A stretch of DNA of 64,000 nt from a virus. The position numbers and the translations under genes were made by a program. How positions within the stretch are numbered: the stretch's first letter is position 1; every line of letters begins with the position of its first letter. The notes under the pieces were generated by a model. That model ran no database searches. It had not been told where the DNA came from and was given only the letters and a program-made list of their open reading frames with translations. Of this stretch, positions 1-6,518 are shown piece by piece. The stretch is taken from the IMG/VR virus record IMGVR_UViG_3300028844_006119, positions 1-64,000 of that record. One strand, written 5' to 3'.

Positions 1-24
1 GGGCCAGACCCGAAGGCCTGACCC
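1..24 (-). terminator. Likely intrinsic terminator after the first minus-strand gene
   Basis: Read on the minus strand, this stretch folds into a hairpin with a TTC loop, pairing throughout if G-U pairs are allowed. It lies 12 bases past the stop codon of the gene at 37-597. Any T-tract would lie outside the window, so it cannot be confirmed. Confidence 0.5.
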
Positions 25-36
25 TGCTCCCTACCT

Positions 37-597
37 CTACGCGACCGTCGACCACTTGCTCCAGTAGTCCTCGATCTCCTTGGCCTCCTCGACCAGCTCC
101 TCCTTCGACTTGGCCCCCGTGATGGCGGAGCCGCCCGCGAGGTTCACGCAGAACCGCCAGGCCCCGACCGGAGCCTTCGGCCCCTTCATTGCGAGCGTAG
201 TCACCCAGCAGTGGGTGTACCCCTCGTTGATGAAGGCTGCCTTGGCCTCGTCACTGGTTTGTGGGTCAGCCAGGTACATCTCGGCCGTGTAGATGATGGC
301 GGCGACCGTATCGGGCCGTCGCTCATCATCAGTCAGGCCATCACGGCGTCGGTACGCCGCGACCTCTCCCCGATGCTCCCGGAGGACGTAGTCTTCCGGG
401 TTGGTGGTGGAAGGGGCAACGCCGCAGACAACCATGTCTGCGGCGTCCGGGATGCCCACGAAGGGCCCCGCGCCGAAGTCGTGAAACTCGACGGCCGCCT
501 GAAGGGCGGCGTGAAGCGCCATCGGCTTCGACACTTTCGTGCCGATGGCCGAGGTGGTGGTCTGGGCGGCCGCGATGGGGTGCATGAAAATCTTCAT
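37..597 (-). CDS. Hypothetical protein, 186 aa
   Basis: I do not recognise this family. The protein is soluble-looking, with no signal peptide or membrane segment. It is rich in Ala early on and has an acidic, Lys/Glu-rich C-terminal helix. The start follows a promoter-like CATAAATA box about 45 bases upstream (631-660), and a hairpin follows the stop, so it looks like a single-gene transcription unit. Base composition matches its neighbours. It belongs to the minus-strand non-structural arm, but nothing in the sequence indicates a specific role. Confidence 0.7.
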   Translation of the reverse strand: MKIFMHPIAAAQTTTSAIGTKVSKPMALHAALQAAVEFHDFGAGPFVGIPDAADMVVCGVAPSTTNPEDYVLREHRGEVAAYRRRDGLTDDERRPDTVAAIIYTAEMYLADPQTSDEAKAAFINEGYTHCWVTTLAMKGPKAPVGAWRFCVNLAGGSAITGAKSKEELVEEAKEIEDYWSKWSTVA

Positions 598-630
598 GAA
601 TACTCCAATGAGAAAGGGGGGTTGAATCCT

Positions 631-660
631 TCCTTACTACTATATTTATGCCCCTTTTTA
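631..660 (-). promoter_or_regulatory. T4-late-like promoter box (CATAAATA)
   Basis: The minus strand reads AAAAAGGGGCATAAATATAG. The same core, preceded by a purine-rich AAAARRGG stretch, recurs upstream of several minus-strand genes in this window (also near 1150-1180, 1691-1712, 5530-5560, 6246-6272 and, degenerate, 23165-23186). It resembles the T4 late promoter TATAAATA. It sits about 45 bases upstream of the start at 597. Confidence 0.65.
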
Positions 661-679
661 TCTAAGTTTTAACCCCACT

Positions 680-1123
680 TTAATGTGATAGGATGAGCTC
701 CTTCCCCTGGAGTTTTACCTTCGCAAGGATTGGCGCCCCCGTGGGAGACATCCAGACATGGACGGCGTACTTGTACTTCTTGTACTTTACGCCTGCTTCC
801 GCGCACTCCTCCTTGGAGCGCGTCTGGACACTGGTGTGCCACTGCACCCAGCCCTGCTCCTGCAGGTGCTTCGACAACTCGAACTTCGGCTCCATGCCGA
901 AAGGATGTGTATCTTTGTTGTCGGTTTTGGACTTGACCTCTCCGGAGGACCAGACCTCAATGATCTGGGCGAGGCCGTCCATGATGACCTCTCGAGCCTC
1001 CGGCCCGGCGTCTGCCAGATTCGTGTAGGAGCCCGGCCGCGACTCCCAACCGATGGGCACTCCGTTTGCGCGGAGTTCCAACATTTGCTTGAAGTCAGGA
1101 ATCTGATCGGCGTGAATAGTCAT
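680..1123 (-). CDS. Hypothetical protein, 147 aa
   Basis: This is a small soluble protein with a mixed charged and aromatic composition and no recognisable domain, signal or membrane segment. The ATG at 1123 is preceded by a good ribosome-binding sequence (AGGAGGTTTCC on the minus strand) and by a CATAAATA promoter-like box about 40 bases further upstream, so the start is well supported. It is probably a stand-alone transcription unit in the non-structural arm. I cannot propose a function. Confidence 0.75.
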   Translation of the reverse strand: MTIHADQIPDFKQMLELRANGVPIGWESRPGSYTNLADAGPEAREVIMDGLAQIIEVWSSGEVKSKTDNKDTHPFGMEPKFELSKHLQEQGWVQWHTSVQTRSKEECAEAGVKYKKYKYAVHVWMSPTGAPILAKVKLQGKELILSH

Positions 1124-1147
1124 GGAAACCTCCTTTGTATTGGTTCC

Positions 1148-1180
1148 TGACTATATTATTTATGCCTCTTTTTAGGCGGC
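1148..1180 (-). promoter_or_regulatory. T4-late-like promoter box (CATAAATA)
   Basis: The minus strand contains AAAAAGAGGCATAAATAATA, the best-matching copy of the recurring motif. It lies roughly 40 bases upstream of the start at 1123. The AAAAAGAGG extension upstream of the core is shared with the copy at 5530-5560. Confidence 0.7.
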
Positions 1181-1221
1181 TATTAAGCTAAAAGAGGAAG
1201 AGCAGCTTTTGCCTGCGACCT

Positions 1222-1241
1222 CTACCGCCGAAACGGCGGCA
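1222..1241 (-). terminator. Hairpin downstream of the MazG-like gene
   Basis: A six-base GC stem (CCGCCG/CGGCGG) with an AAA loop lies about 20 bases past the stop codon at 1259. There is no strong T-tract after it on the minus strand, so it could be a weak terminator or an RNA-stabilising hairpin. Confidence 0.4.
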
Positions 1242-1258
1242 CTTCTCTGAAGACGCTT

Positions 1259-1681
1259 TTACTCCTCGACCTCGAAGCCGTCGACGAGAGTAGAAACCCA
1301 CTCCCAGTCGATATCCTCTACTCCGTGAAAGCCCATCACTCGCGACACTTTCGTCCGCTTGCGATAGTTACTGCCACCCGCGAGAGACTCGCGGTCGAAG
1401 TCCACCCGGTGATGCGAACAGATTTTCACCCAGACATCCATCCGGGCGAGAAACTTCTCGCATGACGAACGCCCGAGTCCGTCAAGAACTCTCCATTCAT
1501 CTGCAGGGGGGTATGCCTGTGCGACCAGGCAGAGAATACTGAAGGCCACGTCATTCCACTCCTCACGGATGTGGTCGACGCTGCATTCCAGCGTTGCTTC
1601 GATGAGCTCGTGCACCTCAGATATGAGGTACCCGGCCGTCATCGGAGCAGAAAGCATCCCCCGCAAGTCCTTCACTTGCAT
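1259..1681 (-). CDS. MazG-like all-alpha NTP pyrophosphohydrolase-like protein
   Basis: 140 aa. Residues about 20-50 carry an acidic helical pattern (SEVHELIEAT, then REEWNDVAF) that resembles the metal-binding EExxE...ExxD motif of MazG and related nucleotide pyrophosphohydrolases. Known members hydrolyse NTPs or dNTPs to monophosphates, and several phages encode them to clean nucleotide pools or blunt alarmone signalling. The second half, with a Cys/His-containing stretch (KICSHHRVD), has no match I recognise. A CATAAATA box overlaps the upstream gene's stop codon just before this start, which suggests independent expression. The assignment rests on the short motif only. Confidence 0.5.
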   Translation of the reverse strand: MQVKDLRGMLSAPMTAGYLISEVHELIEATLECSVDHIREEWNDVAFSILCLVAQAYPPADEWRVLDGLGRSSCEKFLARMDVWVKICSHHRVDFDRESLAGGSNYRKRTKVSRVMGFHGVEDIDWEWVSTLVDGFEVEE

Positions 1682-1690
1682 GGTTGATGT

Positions 1691-1712
1691 TCCATATACT
1701 ATTTATGCCTCG
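1691..1712 (-). promoter_or_regulatory. Promoter-like box overlapping the upstream stop codon
   Basis: The minus strand reads AGGCATAAATAGTATATGG. The TAA stop of the coiled-coil gene (1703-2362) is embedded in the CATAAATA core. The start of the MazG-like gene is only about 20 bases downstream, so the leader of that transcript would be very short. Confidence 0.6.
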
Positions 1713-2362
1713 GAACCGCCCCGATTTTCGGTAGCGTACTTGACGCCCATGATCGTGCCGATGATAGAGAAGCTGTTGGTGAGCAAGATACCGAACATGT
1801 TGCTCCAGGTATTGCCCAGGAGGGTTGTGTCTCCTGTGGACGCGGTAGGGCCGAACAGCGCAGTCGCGTACATCATGGTCGTCGTGATTCCCACACCGGC
1901 AATGACCCACAGGGCCACTCGGACGATGTTGCCCATGAGCTCAAACTGAGTCTGCTTCTGCATGAAGTCTAGGTCCGTCTCAGCGGTGGCTTTCGCCTTC
2001 TCCGCGAGGATCCGGGCCTCCTCTGCCTCCCGACGATGGGTATCGGACTGCTCTCGAGCGTCCTCCGCCTGCTCCTTTGCCTTTTTTGCTCTGTCCAACG
2101 CCGTCTGAAGCTGAGTCATCAATTCAGTATTCTTACTGTGCGCCCTCTCCAGCTCTTTCTTTTCCTCCTGGGCAGACTTGCTCACCTCTAGGCGCTGCTT
2201 CTGCTTTTCGGCATCTTTGGCCTGGGCTCTCTTTATGTACTCCTCGTACTCCGGGCGCCCCTCGTCGTCGATAAGCCGCAGGATGTTGCCGGAGATGTAG
2301 ACTTTCTTGCTTTGCGCAGTAGCGAGTAGCGCAGCCCAGGCAATTTCATCCAGCTGGATCAT
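1703..2362 (-). CDS. Coiled-coil protein with two membrane segments, third gene of the two-component operon
   Basis: 219 aa. Residues about 38-140 are a long, highly charged heptad-like coiled coil rich in Glu, Lys, Ala and Gln. They are followed by two hydrophobic segments at about 145-168 and 185-207 and a short polar tail. The start codon overlaps the stop of the response-regulator gene (ATGA), so it is translationally coupled to the signalling pair. By position it is a candidate effector or partner of the kinase and receiver, for example a membrane-anchored scaffold or pore-like protein that senses or transmits the signal. That role is inference from gene order. I recognise no family. Confidence 0.75.
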   Translation of the reverse strand: MIQLDEIAWAALLATAQSKKVYISGNILRLIDDEGRPEYEEYIKRAQAKDAEKQKQRLEVSKSAQEEKKELERAHSKNTELMTQLQTALDRAKKAKEQAEDAREQSDTHRREAEEARILAEKAKATAETDLDFMQKQTQFELMGNIVRVALWVIAGVGITTTMMYATALFGPTASTGDTTLLGNTWSNMFGILLTNSFSIIGTIMGVKYATENRGGSEA

Positions 2363-2790
2363 TGATAGACCCGGAACTCCGCCGTTCTGTCAGCGTATTT
2401 GGAGTAGTCCTCCCGGAACGCTTCTAGGCGAGGTTCGATCTCGTCACTTTTGACCAGCCAGAACTGGGCGCCGCAGTCTTTTGCTCGTTGAATCTCCAGA
2501 GTGTCCGAGGACGAGGAGATGATGCCGATGACAACACCATTGCCGTGGATCTGATTGATCCTGCGGACAAGCTCGATGCCGTCGTAGGTGCTGCCGATGA
2601 TGTTTAGATCCACGAAAACGCACTCTGGCCTATCGGTGGGATCGCTCTTCCATTCCGAGAATAGAGAGTCTGCTCGATCGGAGCTCTTTAGGGCCCGTAG
2701 GTCCAAGGCAATGCCTAGCAGAGAGCATGCGTCCTCAAAGACAAGATGAAAGAGGTCTTCATCATCTACAAGCAAAAGACTATTAATCAT
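2359..2790 (-). CDS. CheY-like single-domain response regulator
   Basis: 143 aa from the ATG at 2790. It has the receiver signature: acidic pair D9/D10 (LLLVDDED), phospho-acceptor D61 (VFVDLN), a Ser run at 92-95 in the Thr/Ser switch position, and K114 (WLVKSDE). There is no DNA-binding or enzymatic output domain, so it should act by protein contact, as CheY and Spo0F do. An upstream in-frame start at 2832 lies inside the kinase gene and is less likely. Its ATG overlaps the end of the kinase gene (ATGATTAA), and its stop overlaps the next start, making a tight three-gene operon. It is the presumed phosphotransfer partner of the adjacent kinase. Confidence 0.9.
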   Translation of the reverse strand: MINSLLLVDDEDLFHLVFEDACSLLGIALDLRALKSSDRADSLFSEWKSDPTDRPECVFVDLNIIGSTYDGIELVRRINQIHGNGVVIGIISSSSDTLEIQRAKDCGAQFWLVKSDEIEPRLEAFREDYSKYADRTAEFRVYQ

Positions 2791-4096
2791 GGGTCTGAAT
2801 CCGAATTCGAGTACCGACAGAGGCCTTCTCACAGGTGACGGAGAAGTCGTGCTCTCTTAGAATGGCTATGCAGATGTTTAGGCCTAGGCCGGAGCCTGCC
2901 TCGGTCTGCCCTTTTTTTCTAACGTAGGGCTTCGAGTATTCCTCGAACTCTTTTTTAGTCATTCCTCGACCGTTGTCGATGATGACAATGTGGTTGCCGT
3001 CCTCAGACTCTACTCTGACTACCTTTGTCTGGGAGTCGTTGTACTTTAGGCCATTTCGTATCAAGTTATCAATGGCTGTGCAAAACAGTGGACCATTTAC
3101 CTCCACCGCCGGAAGATCCCCAAGAACTACTTGGCTCTTGTAGGAGGTCGCAGAGAGATAGTCTCGCAGAAGATCTCCTAGGTCATGGACCTGCATCTCA
3201 AGCTCTGCCCCAGGCTTTACGAGGTTGGTGAACTCCTTCACGCCGCTGTAGACTTTTTGGGTGTGGGCGAGCCCCTCCTTTAGCAAGCGAAGAGGCATCT
3301 GCAGGTTCAGCTTTTCGACGATCTCGGGGCATGACATCAGACGTCTTTCCAGGGACCGAATGCCTCGAGGTATGTATGTATTGATGCCAGAGTGCATGTC
3401 GTGACGGAGGATCTTTGCGGCGTGCTCTAAGTATGTGTTTTTACTCTGCAGTTCCATTCTGTCTTGAATCTGCTCGGTGACGTCATTGGCTACTTTCAAG
3501 ATCTCAAATACCGCCCCATCCCTGGTCTTGAGAGGGATGTATGTCCCGGTGACCCACACAGACGTTCCGTCCGTCGCAACTCTCTCGTAGGTCCCTCTGT
3601 ATGGAAGGCCTTCCCTGAGCTTCTTCCAGAAGTATTTGTATGTGCGGCTGCCGCGTACCTGATCCTTTACGAAGGACGAGTGCTGCATGCCGGGCACGGT
3701 GTCCTTATCGATCTTCAACAGATCGCAGAAATATTGATTGGCCTCGATGATGGTCGCGTCCGGCTTGAGACGCACGACAATACTATTTGTGTTCACGGCC
3801 TCCATAAACAGCGCCACACTCTTCTGCTTGAAGTCCAGAACGGAGTAGAGGGCTGTCAGGTACGACACGGTACAGACCAAGTAGAGGGGGGCCATGGGAG
3901 CCCCCTCCAAGGTAGCCATTATTGGATCCATGCGGGACCCGGAGTACGCTCCGGGGTTTAGGTCATAGATCACGTCCAGGACCAGGTATGTGATCTGTAG
4001 CCCCAGCAATGTGGACGCTACGCCGGTCAGGTGCCTAAGGTTGCTCGGAAGCGACTTAAACTCCTTGGCCATTCTGACGACAAAGGATTTGTTCAT
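2783..4096 (-). CDS. Membrane PAS-domain sensor histidine kinase
   Basis: 437 aa from the ATG at 4096, which has GGAG seven bases upstream. Two membrane segments lie at about 25-44 and 67-87, then a PAS/PAC sensor at about 95-210, then a dimerisation helix with likely phospho-acceptor H232 (LRHDMHSG). The ATPase domain shows an N box (D343, N344, N348), G1 (DNGRGM at 374-379) and G2 (GSGLGL at 401-406). All residues needed for activity appear present. It would autophosphorylate at the inner membrane of the infected host and pass phosphate to the receiver encoded immediately downstream. A complete, membrane-anchored kinase paired with its own receiver is very unusual in a phage. The signal sensed cannot be read from sequence. 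Confidence 0.92.
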   Translation of the reverse strand: MNKSFVVRMAKEFKSLPSNLRHLTGVASTLLGLQITYLVLDVIYDLNPGAYSGSRMDPIMATLEGAPMAPLYLVCTVSYLTALYSVLDFKQKSVALFMEAVNTNSIVVRLKPDATIIEANQYFCDLLKIDKDTVPGMQHSSFVKDQVRGSRTYKYFWKKLREGLPYRGTYERVATDGTSVWVTGTYIPLKTRDGAVFEILKVANDVTEQIQDRMELQSKNTYLEHAAKILRHDMHSGINTYIPRGIRSLERRLMSCPEIVEKLNLQMPLRLLKEGLAHTQKVYSGVKEFTNLVKPGAELEMQVHDLGDLLRDYLSATSYKSQVVLGDLPAVEVNGPLFCTAIDNLIRNGLKYNDSQTKVVRVESEDGNHIVIIDNGRGMTKKEFEEYSKPYVRKKGQTEAGSGLGLNICIAILREHDFSVTCEKASVGTRIRIQTHD

Positions 4097-4120
4097 AGGC
4101 TCCAAGATACACCAGGGGCT

Positions 4121-4152
4121 AAGAAAAGGTGCCGGGGAACCCCCGGACACCT
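4121..4152 (-). terminator. Intrinsic terminator between the 244-aa gene and the kinase
   Basis: CCGGGG-AAC-CCCCGG, extended by GTG/CAC flanks, forms a strong hairpin. On the minus strand it is followed by CACCTTTTCTTAG, a T-rich tract. It lies about 25 bases past the stop at 4176 and just before the kinase start, which implies that the kinase operon has its own promoter or depends on read-through. Confidence 0.65.
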
Positions 4153-4175
4153 CACCTTACCCCACAGTGGGGGCA

Positions 4176-4910
4176 TCACAGGCCTGCCTTTTTCTTCTCC
4201 TTCTTCGACACCGTTCGGAACTCCATCAAAGAGTGCCTACGGGGAATCGTGAAGGAGAGCCCGTCCGGAATGCGCGCCAGACCCGGATTGGTCAGGTACC
4301 GGTTCATCCTCGCAGGGTCAATACAGGAGGGCCTTTCGCCCCACAGCTGCGGCTCCACTCGGAGGAAGAACCAGACACCGTCTTCCCGGCGGATGTAGAA
4401 CTCCAGATCGGAGATCTTCCGCACGTTCGGATCGGCCTTCTTCTCCCTCTTCTTCGGGGCCGGACTTCGTTGCAAGATCCCGTGCTTGTCCACGTAGAAC
4501 CCACCCCACCCCTGCCCCTGCTTGGCCTCCAAGGGGCGCCAACCGCCCCATCCCGTACGACCCACCACCCCGTCCTTCCACACAGGGCGCCGTTCCACGT
4601 AGTCCCACAAGTGCTGGTAGATGTGGGCACCAACCGCCGAGTCCGACGGACTCTTCTCTCGGATCTCCGAGTGGATCTTGTCCCACGGCCTTCCGACCAC
4701 GGAGCCCAGGAAGCGGATCAACGGGTTCAGATACTCGTTGAGGTACTTCCTCTCCGAGTACTTCCTGTTGGCCGGCTTCATCCCCGACTTCGTCGAGGGC
4801 TCGGAGTCCTCGTAGATGCGCTCCCTCCGGAGCGCCCGAACCGCTCCGTTCTTCAACCTACTGCCAAGTCGCGGTCGAGTGACCAGGACCTTTTTCATGT
4901 CATCTCGCAT
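4176..4910 (-). CDS. Hypothetical basic protein, 244 aa
   Basis: This is a very basic soluble protein with Trp- and Tyr-rich motifs (GRPWDKIHSEIRE; HLWDYVE; GWGGWRPLEAKQGQGWGGFYV) and a lysine-rich tail. I have a general impression that similar uncharacterised proteins occur in environmental bacteria and phages, but I cannot name a domain. The start at 4910 is chosen because GGAGGAG precedes it by seven bases. Terminator-like hairpins flank it on both sides (4121-4152 and 4941-4990), suggesting separate expression from the frameshifted gene upstream and the kinase downstream. The basic charge would fit nucleic-acid binding, but that is speculation. Confidence 0.8.
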   Translation of the reverse strand: MRDDMKKVLVTRPRLGSRLKNGAVRALRRERIYEDSEPSTKSGMKPANRKYSERKYLNEYLNPLIRFLGSVVGRPWDKIHSEIREKSPSDSAVGAHIYQHLWDYVERRPVWKDGVVGRTGWGGWRPLEAKQGQGWGGFYVDKHGILQRSPAPKKREKKADPNVRKISDLEFYIRREDGVWFFLRVEPQLWGERPSCIDPARMNRYLTNPGLARIPDGLSFTIPRRHSLMEFRTVSKKEKKKAGL

Positions 4911-4940
4911 GTCATCTCCTCCATGATAGGACGGTTAAAA

Positions 4941-4990
4941 AAGGAAATCCCTCCCCAGGGGGAGCCCCACCCCCGAAGGGGGCGGGGCTC
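4941..4990 (-). terminator. Tandem-hairpin intrinsic terminator
   Basis: A long GC hairpin (GAGCCCC-A-CCCCC-GAA-GGGGG-C-GGGGCTC, 4962-4990) starts six bases after the stop of the frameshifted gene. On the minus strand it is followed by a smaller CTCCCC/GGGGAG hairpin and then CCTTTTTTAACC. Confidence 0.75.
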
Positions 4991-4995
4991 TTCTC

Positions 4996-5470
4996 TCAGA
5001 TGGCGGAGGCGCTGGCGCCGTTGGTGTACCGCGCCTGGCGCGCGGTCTCCCGCGCGGTCTCAGCCTTGACCCTCTCGGTCTTGGAGTTGGCCGCCTTGAC
5101 CCCGGCCTCCTCTGCACGCGTTTCCGCGTTCAGGGCCTCGGCCCCCGCCCTGGTTACCTGGGCCTGGGCCTGGGCCATGGCCACCGGTGCGAACGCCGCG
5201 ATGGCGGCGTTGGAGACGCCCTCCATCGCCTTGATGGCCGCCCGCCCGCTGGCCACGGACTCGAGGTGGACAGCGCGCTGCGGTCTCCGCACCCTTCAGG
5301 GCGGAGGCCAGGAGGCTGGATTGCGCGTCGAGCGATGCCGAGTGCATCCGCTCTTCAGTCGAGATGGCGGTCTTTACGACGTCCAGGGACGTGTCCCAGA
5401 TCTTCAGGTAGACGTCACTCTTTGCGGCTGCGGAGGCGGCGGAGGCGATGTTCTTCTTGATCGTGCTCAT
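4996..5470 (-). CDS. Helical Ala/Lys/Glu-rich protein interrupted by a frameshift
   Basis: The coding sequence continues in two frames. From the ATG at 5470 a helical sequence runs through ASALKGAETAAR. The frame then turns into Pro/Arg/Gly-rich nonsense, while the next frame continues sensibly (AVHLESVASGRAAIKAMEGV...) to the stop at 4996. The shift lies near 5269-5281, in a GCAGCGCGCTG tract. Joining the frames gives about 157 aa of heptad-like helix. There is no slippery heptamer or obvious stimulator, so a dropped GC dinucleotide in the sequence is more likely than programmed frameshifting, though a genuine mutation is possible. A CATAAATA box lies upstream (5530-5560) and a strong terminator downstream. 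Function unknown. The GTG at 5479 is an alternative start. Confidence 0.65.
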
Positions 5471-5528
5471 GATAGTCACCAGCTGGGAAAGGGAGACTTC
5501 CGCGAGAGCGCGGTAGTATGGTCTTCCC

Positions 5529-5560
5529 CAGTAGATTATTTATGCCTCTTTTTCTCCTTG
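5529..5560 (-). promoter_or_regulatory. T4-late-like promoter box (CATAAATA)
   Basis: The minus strand reads AAAAAGAGGCATAAATAATC, sharing 18 of its 20 bases with the copy at 1150-1180. It lies about 60-70 bases upstream of the start at 5470. Confidence 0.7.
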
Positions 5561-5621
5561 TTTTTACCCTATGAGGCATTATGCGGGTCCGTGAGCTATG
5601 CTCTAAGAAAGGATCGTCTCC

Positions 5622-5861
5622 ATGAAGAAGCCCCCCTCTGAGTGCATTAAGGCAGTAAAGACTCTGACGGACTTCCATGATGACGACTGTGCGTCGTACT
5701 ACTCCAGCGATGGAGGAAGCGCGGTCATCGTCATCAGCGACCAGGAAGTAGCCGAGAAAATGGTCTACATCATGGCCATGCTGATGGAGGCACTGGGAGA
5801 CGGAATAGAGGAAGAATTTGGTGTCCCTCTTTTGATCCCGCCAGAGCCCATCGAGGCATGA
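5622..5861 (+). CDS. Small acidic hypothetical protein, 79 aa
   Basis: The ATG follows AAAGGATCGTCTCC, an acceptable ribosome-binding site. The product is acidic and contains a run of Met, Ile and Val (MVYIMAMLMEAL) at about residues 46-57 that is more likely an amphipathic helix than a membrane span. It is one of few plus-strand genes in the left arm and is transcribed divergently from the frameshifted gene. No family is recognised. Confidence 0.65.
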   Translation: MKKPPSECIKAVKTLTDFHDDDCASYYSSDGGSAVIVISDQEVAEKMVYIMAMLMEALGDGIEEEFGVPLLIPPEPIEA

Positions 5862-5865
5862 GCTA

Positions 5866-5890
5866 AGAAAGCCCCGAAGGGCCGAGGCCC
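5866..5890 (-). terminator. Short hairpin between convergent genes
   Basis: GCCC-TTC-GGGGC followed by TTTCTTAG on the minus strand would terminate the gene ending at 5898. The plus-strand gene ends at 5861, so this lies between two converging units. Confidence 0.5.
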
Positions 5891-5897
5891 CCGAGCG

Positions 5898-6101
5898 CTA
5901 CTTGCGCTCGAGGAACCCCTGCTCGTAGCACCATTCAGGCACCACCGTCGGTGGTGCCCCGTTGTTCCGCACCCAGCCCTCTGACTGGATGCAGATGCGT
6001 CGGTCCTCCCTCTCGAGGCCCTCCGGGACGGCAATCGCCATCCCGATCACCGCCGCCAGCACGGCGATGATCGGGAGGACTTCGTTGAAGCTCTCTTTCA
6101 T
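5898..6101 (-). CDS. Small single-pass membrane protein, 67 aa
   Basis: Residues about 8-25 (VLPIIAVLAAVIGMAIAV) form a clear membrane segment or uncleaved signal anchor. They are followed by a polar domain with two cysteines (RICIQSE and EWCYEQ) that would lie outside the cytoplasm and could form a disulphide. The ATG overlaps the stop of the 36-aa gene upstream (ATGA), so the two are co-translated. A role at the host envelope is likely but unspecified. No lysis family is recognisable. Confidence 0.7.
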   Translation of the reverse strand: MKESFNEVLPIIAVLAAVIGMAIAVPEGLEREDRRICIQSEGWVRNNGAPPTVVPEWCYEQGFLERK

Positions 6102-6208
6102 GAGAGCTCCTTCGTGAGGCGCAGGGCCTCACGAAGATTCTCTGCCCCGCCCTTGCGGAGCAGCGCTTCAATGCGCTGCATCTTCTTCATGCGTTCTTCG
6201 TGGGTCAT
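6098..6208 (-). CDS. Very small helical protein, 36 aa
   Basis: The ATG at 6208 has a near-perfect ribosome-binding site (AGGAGGTCGCC) and lies about 50 bases downstream of a CATAAATA promoter-like box. The peptide (starting MTHEERMKKMQRIEALLRKG) is a charged amphipathic helix. Its stop overlaps the next start by ATGA. Strong translation signals make it credible despite its size. It may be a regulator, or simply a leader that couples translation to the membrane protein. Confidence 0.7.
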   Translation of the reverse strand: MTHEERMKKMQRIEALLRKGGAENLREALRLTKELS

Positions 6209-6244
6209 GGCGACCTCCTGAATAGAGAAGGGCGGTATTGCCTT

Positions 6245-6272
6245 TCCTCTACTATATTTATGACCTAAAAAG
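6245..6272 (-). promoter_or_regulatory. T4-late-like promoter box (CATAAATA)
   Basis: The minus strand reads TTTTTAGGTCATAAATATAG. The core and the trailing TATAGTAG match the copy at 631-660. It drives the 36-aa and 67-aa genes. The divergent lipoprotein gene starts about 80 bases away on the other strand. Confidence 0.65.
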
Positions 6273-6352
6273 CCCCCATATTAGCCCTCACTGGCAGGGG
6301 TAGTGATAGGCAGATACGTTGCGGGTCGCCAATTTAATGGCAAGGAGACGCT

Positions 6353-6514
6353 ATGACTAAGTACATTCTTCCCCTGTTCGCACTGCTCCTCATTGCAGGC
6401 TGTGGCGACAAGGACGACGACACTGGCTCTGAAGATACCGCATCTGTCCCCGGAGACACCGCTGACTCGGGTGACTCCGGTGAGGACACTGGCTCGGAAG
6501 ACACCGGCGAGTAA
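6353..6514 (+). CDS. Small phage lipoprotein with Asp/Thr/Gly/Ser-rich tail, 53 aa
   Basis: The start has AAGGAGACGCT immediately upstream. Residues 1-16 are a short signal peptide ending in a lipobox (LIAG|C, lipidated Cys17). The mature part is almost entirely Asp, Glu, Thr, Ser and Gly, with repeats of the DTGSEDT type. The mature protein would be anchored to a membrane by its N-terminus and expose a flexible, strongly acidic tail that could bind calcium. Superinfection-exclusion lipoproteins are one known role for phage lipoproteins, which makes that a possibility here. The DTG-rich tail resembles surface proteins of Myxococcota-type bacteria and may point to the host lineage. Confidence 0.85.
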   Translation: MTKYILPLFALLLIAGCGDKDDDTGSEDTASVPGDTADSGDSGEDTGSEDTGE

Positions 6515-6518
6515 GACC

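Noticed and set aside
3990-5069. A 359-codon plus-strand open frame opposite the kinase start and the 244-aa gene
   Set aside because: Its translation is Pro/Arg/His-rich and it lies opposite well-supported coding sequence with strong ribosome-binding sites; typical antisense shadow in GC-rich DNA.
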